Shown here one piece after another: positions 1-4,869 of a stretch of 9,450 nt of DNA; the first letter of the stretch is position 1; each line of letters begins with the position of its first letter. Source of the DNA: Thermodesulfovibrionales bacterium (GTDB lineage Bacteria > Nitrospirota > Thermodesulfovibrionia > Thermodesulfovibrionales > SM23-35). The notes beneath the pieces are model-generated. The model did not search any database. It saw only the letters and a program-made list of their open reading frames with translations, and had not been told where the DNA came from. The stretch is taken from the NCBI GenBank assembly GCA_020062205.1, contig JAGUWT010000040.1, positions 1 to 9,450 on the forward strand. The letters are read 5' to 3'. A program made the translations under genes and the position numbers.

Positions 1-131
1 ATATCAAACTTTACTCCAAGGCCATAGAATGTCTCTGTTGGATAAGCGACAATGTTCCCTTTTCTCAGTGCTTCAACAGCACGGTATAAAACCTGCTCCA
101 AATTGTTTTTAGTCAATTTTATGAAGAGCAT
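1..131 (-). CDS. TsaC/Sua5/YciO (YrdC-domain) family protein, 5' end only
   Basis: Reading leftward from an ATG at 131 gives 43 residues, and the frame is still open at the window edge. The segment ALRKGNIVAYPTETFYGLG (residues 21-39) is the hallmark start of the YrdC fold: a short helix, then the IVAYPTET-YGLG strand-loop that binds L-threonine and nucleotide in threonylcarbamoyl-AMP synthase. The enzyme makes threonylcarbamoyl-AMP from threonine, bicarbonate and ATP for t6A37 modification of tRNAs. A TGA lies immediately before the ATG at 131, so this is the longest possible start. TTG codons at 116 or 101 are alternatives, and none has a clear Shine-Dalgarno sequence. The gene diverges from tusA. 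With the C-terminal part missing, I cannot separate TsaC, Sua5 and YciO subtypes. Confidence 0.82.
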   Translation of the reverse strand, partial: MLFIKLTKNNLEQVLYRAVEALRKGNIVAYPTETFYGLGVKFD

Positions 132-185
132 TCAAAATACTAACACATGCGATATTTCTTTCGGAATCCTTCTCGATGAAAACTA

Positions 186-214
186 TTGTATTAAAGCATG
201 ATTATAGGTAAAAT
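186..214 (+). promoter_or_regulatory. Sigma70-type promoter for tusA
   Basis: A TTGTAT -35 box (186-191), a 17-bp spacer and a TAAAAT -10 box (209-214) lie on the plus strand. The predicted start site near 221 leaves only about 11 nt before the ATG at 232, with an AGGTG ribosome-binding sequence near the 5' end. This placement rules against the upstream TTG at 214, which would lie within the -10 box. Confidence 0.45.
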
Positions 215-229
215 TGTATCAGGTGCCAA
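201..229 (-). promoter_or_regulatory. Sigma70-type promoter for the TsaC/Sua5-like gene
   Basis: On the minus strand there is a TTGGCA -35 box (224-229), a 17-bp spacer and a perfect TATAAT -10 box (201-206). Transcription would start near 194, leaving a leader of about 60 nt before the ATG at 131. It overlaps the tusA promoter on the other strand. Confidence 0.55.
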
Positions 230-231
230 TT

Positions 232-483
232 ATGGCTGATTTAAAATCAATGACACCCACAGAAATCCTTGATGTTCAGGGAAGAGCCTGTCCGTACCCT
301 CTTGTCACTACAAAAAAGACCATGCAAAAATTACCCAAGGGAGCAATATTAAAAATATTCTGTGATTCATCAGTAACTGCAGAAGACTCTATCCCCAGAT
401 ACTGCGAAAAGAATGGCTATCAATTCGAATCAGTATGGTGTGAAGAGAAGGGGTACTGGGAACTTTATATCCGGAAGGATTAG
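232..483 (+). CDS. tusA: TusA-family sulfur carrier protein
   Basis: An 83-residue cytoplasmic protein of the usual TusA length (about 80). The motif ILDVQGRACPYPL places the sulfur-carrying cysteine at Cys20 in the family's CPxP signature, at the start of the first helix. The Cys holds sulfur as a persulfide and passes it between partners such as rhodaneses, DsrE-type proteins and DsrC/TusE in sulfur trafficking. Two more cysteines (in YCEKNGY and VWCEEKGY) sit in the C-terminal half, where the EKGYWELYIRK ending is a typical TusA tail. I chose ATG 232 over TTG 214 because AGGTG precedes it at good spacing and the predicted promoter overlaps the TTG. It stands alone on the plus strand next to the dsr region, so a role in feeding or drawing from the DsrC pool is reasonable but inferred. 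Confidence 0.9.
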   Translation: MADLKSMTPTEILDVQGRACPYPLVTTKKTMQKLPKGAILKIFCDSSVTAEDSIPRYCEKNGYQFESVWCEEKGYWELYIRKD

Positions 484-1073
484 TTTTTTCTTTTCCTCCT
501 CCTCACATATCCTATAAACCAGATGATAAAGCCTGCTACTACAATGCCCAATGCTATATGGAATTCGTATTTTTTTATGTTACCGAGGGCATTTTTCAGT
601 GTTGCTCCAAAAAAGTAGCCTCCAAATGTGCATATATATGCCCAAATAAGGCAACTAATGAGCTGAAAGGTAAAGTATTTTTTCGTGCCCATACGCGCAA
701 GACCCAGTATTGCTGCACTCAGCAGCCGAAAACCATACAACCACTGACTAATAAATATTGATGCGATGCCATATTTCCCCATGAAGGATTCGAATTTTGG
801 GAGATTAACATTAATCACCTTCTTGGCAAGCTTAAGGAACGGTTCCCTTCTATAGAGTGCAATGAGGAAAAATGCTCCGTGACCTACGTATGATGCCGCA
901 GCTGAGACAAGTGCTACCGCATGGGTATTGAGGTACCCATTATAAGCAAGAAATCCTGCTGCTATGAGGACACTTTCACCTTCAACAAAGGTAAGTATGA
1001 ATATGGCGATATAGCCATATCTTGAGATTAATTCTTCCAGAAACCCTCCGGGACAATATATTGAAGTTGGCAC
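480..1073 (-). CDS. DedA-family (SNARE-associated/VTT domain) inner-membrane protein
   Basis: A polytopic membrane protein of up to 197 residues, in the usual DedA range of about 190-220. The DedA signature is clear: YGYIAIFILTFVEGESVLIAAG near the N-terminus with the conserved acidic re-entrant region, then a soluble loop, the FISQWLYGFRLL segment, three further hydrophobic stretches and a basic RRRKRKN tail. DedA proteins are membrane transporters linked to recycling of undecaprenyl phosphate and phospholipids and to membrane homeostasis. The GTG at 1073 has no Shine-Dalgarno sequence and lies inside a near-consensus promoter. Translation more likely begins at the CTG at 1040 (giving MEELISRYGY, as homologs tend to start), just behind a GGAGGG. 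The stop codon overlaps that of convergent tusA. No functional tie to sulfur metabolism is evident. Confidence 0.88.
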   Translation of the reverse strand: MPTSIYCPGGFLEELISRYGYIAIFILTFVEGESVLIAAGFLAYNGYLNTHAVALVSAAASYVGHGAFFLIALYRREPFLKLAKKVINVNLPKFESFMGKYGIASIFISQWLYGFRLLSAAILGLARMGTKKYFTFQLISCLIWAYICTFGGYFFGATLKNALGNIKKYEFHIALGIVVAGFIIWFIGYVRRRKRKN

Positions 1074-1083
1074 TGCATGTCAA
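1055..1083 (-). promoter_or_regulatory. Near-consensus sigma70 promoter for the dedA-like gene
   Basis: On the minus strand there is a perfect TTGACA -35 box (1078-1083), exactly 17 bp, then TATATT (1055-1060) as -10 box. The predicted start near 1048 falls downstream of the longest-frame GTG (1073-1071), so that GTG would not be in the transcript. A GGAGGG at 1049-1044 would lie at the extreme 5' end of the mRNA. Confidence 0.6.
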
Positions 1084-1095
1084 GAATATGGACAG

Positions 1096-1139
1096 AAAAA
1101 GGGGGGATGCCGGATTCCCCAGCATCCCCCTTTTTTTTT
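1096..1139. terminator. Bidirectional intrinsic terminator between ferredoxin and dedA-like gene
   Basis: GGGGGATGC (1102-1110) pairs with GCATCCCCC (1122-1130) around an 11-nt loop. Nine T's follow on the plus strand (1131-1139), and five A's precede the stem (1096-1100), giving a T-run for minus-strand transcripts. On the minus strand it ends the ferredoxin transcript (stop at 1172). The stronger T-tract faces transcription arriving from the left on the plus strand. Confidence 0.75.
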
Positions 1140-1171
1140 ATTGGAGCATATCCTTCACATCTTCGTTTGTA

Positions 1172-1363
1172 TTACTGCTCTTTCAGTGTTACTGCACCAC
1201 TTGGACAGACACTGACGCATGTTTCGCAACCTTCACATAACTCTGCCTGATAAGGATCTGCTTTACCATCATTCATCTGAAATACGCCCACTGGACAATT
1301 GTTAACGCATTCTTCGCAACCCTCACACTTATCCTTATCTATCGTAACAATAAAAACTCCCAC
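1172..1363 (-). CDS. 2[4Fe-4S] bacterial-type ferredoxin
   Basis: A 63-residue cytoplasmic electron carrier. Two complete CxxCxxCxxxCP motifs are visible: C13/C16/C19/C23-P24 and C43/C46/C49/C53-P54, each binding one [4Fe-4S] cluster with one cysteine swapped from the other half, as in clostridial ferredoxins. The two halves are clear internal repeats (CEGCEECVNNCP and CEGCETCVSVCP). The start is GTG at 1363, set by a strong TAAGGAGGTG with 9-nt spacing; no nearby in-frame ATG competes. It is followed by an intrinsic terminator and so forms its own unit or the end of one. An inverted-repeat element abuts its leader 30 bp upstream. Its redox partner is unknown; an electron-transfer role next to Dsr genes is an inference from position. 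Confidence 0.93.
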   Translation of the reverse strand: MGVFIVTIDKDKCEGCEECVNNCPVGVFQMNDGKADPYQAELCEGCETCVSVCPSGAVTLKEQ

Positions 1364-1392
1364 TGCCTTTCACCTCCTTAATTTATTTTTCT

Positions 1393-1585
1393 ATTTAAGA
1401 GCCTGTTGCACAAATGGCAAGATCAGGCATTCTGTCATGCTGAACCCTGAAAGTGTCATTCTGAACTTGGTTCAGAATCTCTTCAGGGCATGCTTATTTC
1501 AGCATCTAATAAAATCAACATGTTATGAGACCCTGAAACGAGTTCAGGGTGACAAAAAACGTATTTGTGCAACAGGCTCTTAAAT
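1393..1585. mobile_element. MITE-like inverted-repeat element, copy A (193 bp, no transposase)
   Basis: The ends 1393-1415 and 1563-1585 are perfect 23-bp inverted repeats with the core GAGCCTGTTGCACAAA, and their outermost bases include TTAA on both sides. The interior holds nested dyads, for example ACCCTGAA (1530-1537) against TTCAGGGT (1543-1550). Positions 1497-1558 match the reverse complement of 8201-8262 at 58 of 62 bases, so this is one of at least two copies of the same element. No protein of transposase type is encoded. The TTAA flank fits an IS5-type target, but the mobilising transposase is unknown. Confidence 0.75.
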
Positions 1586-1595
1586 CAAAAAAATT

Positions 1596-1780
1596 CCTCG
1601 AAGCTTTGCTCCGGGGTTTACAATAGTTCCCTCCCCATCGAAGGGGGAGGGGTAGGGTGGGGGTGATTTTGAACTTATTTCCACCCTCCCCTTCATCCCC
1701 TCCCATCCCCGGCCTTGCTCCGCAAAGCGGGGCAGGCAAGGGAGGGGAGATATTTGATACCTCGCAGCTTGCTGCGGGGT
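1596..1780. repeat. REP/BIME-like palindromic block with G-quadruplex motifs on both strands
   Basis: The block is bracketed by two similar hairpins in the same orientation: 1596-1616 (CCTCGAAGC/GCTCCGGGG) and 1759-1780 (ACCTCGCAGC/GCTGCGGGGT, two-base loop). A third, related hairpin GCTCCGC-AAA-GCGGGGC lies near 1716-1732. Between them, the plus strand has G5-A-G4-TA-G3-T-G5 at 1643-1663, and 1688-1710 gives a comparable four-tract G motif on the minus strand. CCCTCCCC (1629-1636) can also fold onto GGGGAGGG (1644-1651). GC content is far above the surroundings. There is no credible coding sequence. Confidence 0.65.
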
Positions 1781-1861
1781 AGTTCATTAGTATTTATATA
1801 TTTAAAAATAAGAATAATTGAGCATGAAGCTCAGATTCCTCTATGAAAGGGGGTAATAGTA

Positions 1862-1924
1862 ATGACAATCAAAAAGGTGTCAAAGAGGATCTCACTTACC
1901 TGTAAATGTAAAAGCTCCTGTTAA
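1862..1924 (+). CDS. Possible 20-residue cysteine-containing small ORF
   Basis: An ATG at 1862, preceded by AAAGGGGGTAATAGTA (a plausible ribosome-binding site with 8-nt spacing), opens a 20-codon frame ending at TAA 1922-1924. The peptide is basic and ends with three cysteines (TCKCKSSC), which could bind a metal, but nothing similar is recognised. It lies in an otherwise gene-free gap, on the strand opposite to both ferredoxins, and runs toward the terminator at 1971-2008. It may equally be a gene remnant or chance. Confidence 0.15.
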   Translation: MTIKKVSKRISLTCKCKSSC

Positions 1925-1970
1925 ACTCAAGATCTAAAGGTTTATAATTAAGTTATCTGAAGGGATTCAA

Positions 1971-2008
1971 AACAAGAAAGGCTGGTTACAAAACCAGCCT
2001 TTCTTGTT
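1971..2008. terminator. Perfect 17-bp stem-loop terminator after the single-cluster ferredoxin
   Basis: Bases 1971-1987 pair without mismatch to 1992-2008 around an ACAA loop. The stem is AACAAGAAAGGCTGGTT with its exact complement. On the minus strand the hairpin begins 9 bp after the ferredoxin stop and its descending arm runs into TTTCTTGTTTTG. The A/T-rich stem base makes it symmetric, so it could also stop plus-strand transcripts. Confidence 0.8.
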
Positions 2009-2017
2009 AAACCATAA

Positions 2018-2203
2018 TTATTCTAACGTTAGTGCCTGAGTCGGACATAACTCAACAGCCTCCTGAATGTTGCAGGTACCAAGTTTGTCAGGTCCGATGA
2101 TATGTGCTTTTTCGTCGTCTCCTAACTGGAATACCTCCGGGCATGTTTCCACACATGTAGCACATCCTTCACACAACTCTTCATTAATTACTACCTTTGG
2201 CAT
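2018..2203 (-). CDS. Single-cluster ferredoxin of the Desulfovibrio gigas Fd type
   Basis: A 61-residue cytoplasmic electron carrier. The N-terminal motif is C11-x2-C14-x2-C17-x3-C21-P, and the second half keeps only C44 and C53-P54. This matches D. gigas ferredoxin I/II and relatives. In that family the equivalents of C11, C17 and C53 (plus C14 when four irons are present) hold one [4Fe-4S] or [3Fe-4S] cluster, and the equivalents of C21 and C44 can form a disulfide. The presence of C14 permits a full [4Fe-4S] cluster. The start is ATG 2203 behind AAGGAGG. It lies 285 bp beyond dsrP on the same strand and is followed by a strong terminator. It may be read from its own promoter or by read-through; no convincing promoter was found. 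A sulfite-reduction-linked role is inferred. Confidence 0.92.
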   Translation of the reverse strand: MPKVVINEELCEGCATCVETCPEVFQLGDDEKAHIIGPDKLGTCNIQEAVELCPTQALTLE

Positions 2204-2221
2204 AATCCTTAACCTCCTTAC

Positions 2222-2247
2222 AATTGAATTTTTTAATTGAATTTTTT
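2222..2247. repeat. 13-bp perfect tandem repeat in the ferredoxin leader
   Basis: AATTGAATTTTTT occurs twice head to tail (2222-2234 and 2235-2247), directly upstream of the ribosome-binding site of the single-cluster ferredoxin. A 15-bp stretch of it (2224-2238, TTGAATTTTTTAATT) recurs exactly at 8115-8129, at the promoter of the dsr operon. Confidence 0.6.
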
Positions 2248-2313
2248 AAAAACACCTTCCTATTTAATCCCTAAAGAAGGGAAAGGGGAAAGCAAATTGA
2301 AAATTTTATTATT

Positions 2314-2446
2314 TGAGGCTCTTGCAAAAGTCCTGAATTGTCACCCTGAGCTTGTCGAAGGGTGATATAACCATTTGATTTATGGTCATAGTTCGACAGG
2401 CTCACTATGACAGAAAAGCTTTTTTCAGACTTTTGCAAGAGCCTCA
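2314..2446. mobile_element. MITE-like inverted-repeat element, copy B (133 bp)
   Basis: Positions 2314-2332 and 2428-2446 are perfect 19-bp inverted repeats (TGAGGCTCTTGCAAAAGTC). The end sequence resembles those of copies A and C (shared GCT-TTGCA-AAA core). The interior has two hairpins built on CACCCTGAGCTTGTCGAAGGGTG-type and CATAGTTCGACAGGCTCACTATG-type dyads. There is no coding potential. It lies between dsrP and the ferredoxin, and its structure may attenuate read-through from the dsr operon. The interior is not visibly related to copies A and C. Confidence 0.6.
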
Positions 2447-2488
2447 TTAAATAAAAAAAATCTTTTAACAAGGCAAAACCTTATTTAT

Positions 2489-3679
2489 CTATTCAGTTTG
2501 AACCTGTTTTTCACCATACTTGTCAAAAACTACCTCTTCTTTTACTGAGATAGTTACCTTGTAAAGTATGGTGAGTACAAAAAACCCAATTCCCCATACT
2601 CCGAGGGTAATTAAAGCTTCGGGCACTGTAGGCCAATATTCAAATACTCTCTCGAAGGGATTGGGTACAAATCCGCCCACAACAAGACTGATGCCCTTTT
2701 CAAGCCATAGGCAAAGAAATGTCGCCACGGCTGCAAAACCCAGGGCAGACTCGTTCCTTCTTGCCTGAGGAATAATCAATATTGGAAGGGCTACTGTCGC
2801 AAGGGCAGTACATAGCCACATTACCGGTACAAGTTTTGTATGTCCATGGATACCAACAAAGAGATACTTAATGGGATGCATATGTCCAGGTATACTACTG
2901 TAAAAGGCAGTAAAGACTTCAAAGCAATAGAAGGCCAAAGTTACTATTAAAAAGTAACAGGCCGTTTTCGCCATTGTCTGGATGGCCTCCCAACCGGGGT
3001 CGAATCTTGTAAATTTTCTTAAGATTAAAGAAATTACTATCAAGAGGGATGGACCTGCTGCAAAGGCTGAGGAAAGAAACTTCGCTGCCATAATGGCTGT
3101 CAGCCAGTAATGCCTTCCAGGGAGACCCTGGTAGAGGAATGCAGTAACAATATGGATAGAGGGGGCCCAGCAGATCGCAATAATTATGAATGGCTTTATC
3201 CAGGCTGCTGGCGGCACACCTTTTCGCTCTGCTCCCAATACATACCAGCCGCATAAGATATTAAGCAGAAGGTAACCGCTAAGGACGACCATGTCAAAGA
3301 ACATGACAGACCTCGGGCTTGGATGTAGAAGGACATTAAGCACCCGAAGCGGTTGACCCATATCAACAAAGATGAAGAGCATACACATTGTCACACTGGC
3401 AACAGCAACGAATTCACCCAGGATGGCAATCCTTCCATATTTTTTGTAGTTATGGAGGTAATAAGGCAGGACTATTGTAACTGCGGAGGCAGCAACGCCA
3501 ACAAGAAAGGTAAATTGGCCTATATATAGTCCCCATGAAACATCCCTGCTCATTCCTGTTATTCCCAGGCCAACACGAAATTGGTAAAGGTAAGAAATAA
3601 ACCCTACGCCGATAATGGCTAGTAAAAAGATTACCCAACTCCAGTATCTTCGACTTCCTTTTAACGCTGTTTCAAGCAT
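2489..3679 (-). CDS. dsrP: DsrP, NrfD/PsrC-family quinol-interacting membrane subunit of DsrMKJOP
   Basis: A 396-residue integral membrane protein with about ten hydrophobic segments, the usual size and topology for DsrP. The N-terminal YWSWVIFLLAIIGVGFISYLYQF helix, the MSRDVSWGLYIGQFTFLVGVAASA segment and the FIFVDMGQPLR...HPSPRSVMFFDM stretch are characteristic of the NrfD superfamily, whose members exchange electrons between menaquinol and a partner iron-sulfur subunit without cofactors of their own. Here the partner is DsrO, encoded immediately upstream with an 11-bp gap. The start ATG 3679 follows AGGAGG with 7-nt spacing. It is the last gene of the operon. Beyond it there is only a weak AAGG/CCTT hairpin with a T-run and the inverted-repeat element, so termination is not sharply defined. 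The C-terminal tail is charged and cytoplasmic or periplasmic. Confidence 0.95.
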   Translation of the reverse strand: MLETALKGSRRYWSWVIFLLAIIGVGFISYLYQFRVGLGITGMSRDVSWGLYIGQFTFLVGVAASAVTIVLPYYLHNYKKYGRIAILGEFVAVASVTMCMLFIFVDMGQPLRVLNVLLHPSPRSVMFFDMVVLSGYLLLNILCGWYVLGAERKGVPPAAWIKPFIIIAICWAPSIHIVTAFLYQGLPGRHYWLTAIMAAKFLSSAFAAGPSLLIVISLILRKFTRFDPGWEAIQTMAKTACYFLIVTLAFYCFEVFTAFYSSIPGHMHPIKYLFVGIHGHTKLVPVMWLCTALATVALPILIIPQARRNESALGFAAVATFLCLWLEKGISLVVGGFVPNPFERVFEYWPTVPEALITLGVWGIGFFVLTILYKVTISVKEEVVFDKYGEKQVQTE

Positions 3680-3690
3680 TGCTTAACCTC

Positions 3691-4467
3691 CTATGTTATG
3701 TAGTAAACACTAGGCCTTGTACCGAGCTCAGACTTACGCCGGATAGTGTATTTCGAACGAAGAATTTTGCTGACCTCCGAATTGGGGTCTTCAAGGTCAC
3801 CAAAAATCAATGCACCCTTTGATTCTTCCACACAGGCAGGTCTTTGGCCTATAGCGAGCCTTTCATAACAGAAGGTACACTTTTCCACAACACCTTTCAT
3901 CCTTGTTGGGAATTCCGGGTTCTCTTTTTTGATAAAAGGCCTTGGATCTCTCCAGTTGAAACTCCTTGCGCCAAAGGGACAGGCAGCCATGCAGAACCTG
4001 CAACCGATACAGCGGTGCATGTCCATCATTACGATTCCATCTTCCCTCTTAAATGTAGCCTTTGTCGGACAAACCCTTACACAGGCAGGGTTATCACACT
4101 GGTTACAAAGTACCAGAAGAGGCAGTTGTTTTATATCCTCTCCCATATATTCATGTTCCTGGCCTGGAAAGGCATGCTCAAAGTCCTCTTTCCATATCCA
4201 TTTGATCTCCTCCTTTGGCTTGTCAATATCAGGGACATTATGGATACGATGGCAGACATCTCTGCACCTCTTCATCGTCTCTTCATCCAGCCTCTTCACA
4301 TCTATAACCATAGCCCATCTCTTCCCCACCAGAGCCTTTGGATCTTTTGAAACCTGTGAGGCCTCAAATTGCCCCCTCTGTAAAATATCAATAGCAGATA
4401 TACCTCCAAGCCCGACTATAGCAGAGGCACCTGCTATCTTTAAGAATTGTCTTCTGCTGATACTCAT
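3691..4467 (-). CDS. dsrO: DsrO, periplasmic iron-sulfur subunit of DsrMKJOP
   Basis: A 258-residue protein with a twin-arginine signal at the N-terminus (SRRQFLKIAG, then a hydrophobic stretch to about residue 22), so it is exported folded with its clusters. Cysteine groups for ferredoxin-type clusters follow: C68/C72, C121-x2-C124-x4-C129-x3-C133-P, C153-x2-C156-x2-C159-x3-C163-P, and C197-x2-C200 with C212. This is the DmsB/PhsB/NrfC-like arrangement, which links the hemes of DsrJ to the quinol site of DsrP. I place the start at ATG 4467, not at the in-frame ATG 4509. It puts the Tat motif at the N-terminus, follows GGAGGAGGG, and gives an ATGA overlap with the dsrJ stop, which implies translational coupling. 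Confidence 0.95.
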   Translation of the reverse strand: MSISRRQFLKIAGASAIVGLGGISAIDILQRGQFEASQVSKDPKALVGKRWAMVIDVKRLDEETMKRCRDVCHRIHNVPDIDKPKEEIKWIWKEDFEHAFPGQEHEYMGEDIKQLPLLVLCNQCDNPACVRVCPTKATFKREDGIVMMDMHRCIGCRFCMAACPFGARSFNWRDPRPFIKKENPEFPTRMKGVVEKCTFCYERLAIGQRPACVEESKGALIFGDLEDPNSEVSKILRSKYTIRRKSELGTRPSVYYIT

Positions 4468-4868
4468 AGCTGACCCTCCTCCTTCGGCTCGATATGACAA
4501 TCCCAGCAATATGGTACAACAGCCGCATAATTATGACATTTATCGCAGAAGTCTTTCTTATTCGAATGACACTTCATACATGTATTTGAAAGACTTATGT
4601 TGTATTGTTTTCCATCAGCAGCAATATAGATCGACCTCCCCTCACGGACATACCAATCCCTCCAGTCCTTTAACATTACCATGTGTTCTATCTTCATAAG
4701 TGACTTTGGCTCAACGCACTTCTTTTCCACCATCTTCTTGATCTCTGGTGTATCAATCTTCGGTTCTGGAGGGGGTGGAGCAGCCTTCCCTAAGTCATAA
4801 AGGATAGGAAAGGTTGCTATGCCTAAGAATATGATAATCCCGATTATTATCTTCCATCCATCATACAT
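4464..4868 (-). CDS. dsrJ: DsrJ, triheme cytochrome c of DsrMKJOP
   Basis: A 134-residue membrane-anchored periplasmic cytochrome. Residues about 5-24 form an uncleaved signal anchor, followed by a proline-rich linker (APPPPEP). Three c-type heme sites are seen: C97-x2-C100-H101, C108-x2-C111-H112 and C121-x2-C124-H125. DsrJ is known for three differently ligated hemes, including an unusual His/Cys one. The conserved C51 (KKCVEPKSLM) is the likely distal cysteine, and M58, H62 and M63 are candidate distal ligands for the others. The conserved WRDWYVREGRSIY block is also present. It starts at ATG 4868 behind AAAGGAGG, one base after the dsrK stop, and its own stop overlaps the dsrO start. What this subunit's unusual heme does is not settled in the field. 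Confidence 0.96.
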   Translation of the reverse strand: MYDGWKIIIGIIIFLGIATFPILYDLGKAAPPPPEPKIDTPEIKKMVEKKCVEPKSLMKIEHMVMLKDWRDWYVREGRSIYIAADGKQYNISLSNTCMKCHSNKKDFCDKCHNYAAVVPYCWDCHIEPKEEGQL

Positions 4869-4869
4869 T

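Noticed and set aside
214..231. TTG start extending TusA by six residues
   Set aside because: The TTG lies in the predicted -10 box, its upstream Shine-Dalgarno match is poor, and ATG 232 gives the normal TusA length.
1393..1585. Complete insertion sequence
   Set aside because: At 193 bp there is no room for a transposase and none is encoded; it is better called a non-autonomous element.
1299..1787. Open frames on both strands across the repeat block
   Set aside because: They consist of translated inverted repeats and G/C-runs, with no protein-like composition or ribosome-binding sites.
1971..2008. Riboswitch or attenuator
   Set aside because: It is a single perfect stem-loop just past a stop codon, with no downstream gene on that strand to control; a terminator explains it.
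4468..4509. Upstream in-frame ATG that would extend DsrO by 14 residues
   Set aside because: It would bury the twin-arginine motif behind extra residues and overlap dsrJ by 46 bp. ATG 4467 has a strong GGAGGAGGG site and an ATGA overlap.
3929..4699. A 256-codon open frame on the plus strand opposite dsrO and dsrJ
   Set aside because: It is antisense to two well-recognised genes; its product has no recognisable domain and lacks a ribosome-binding site. It is a shadow frame.
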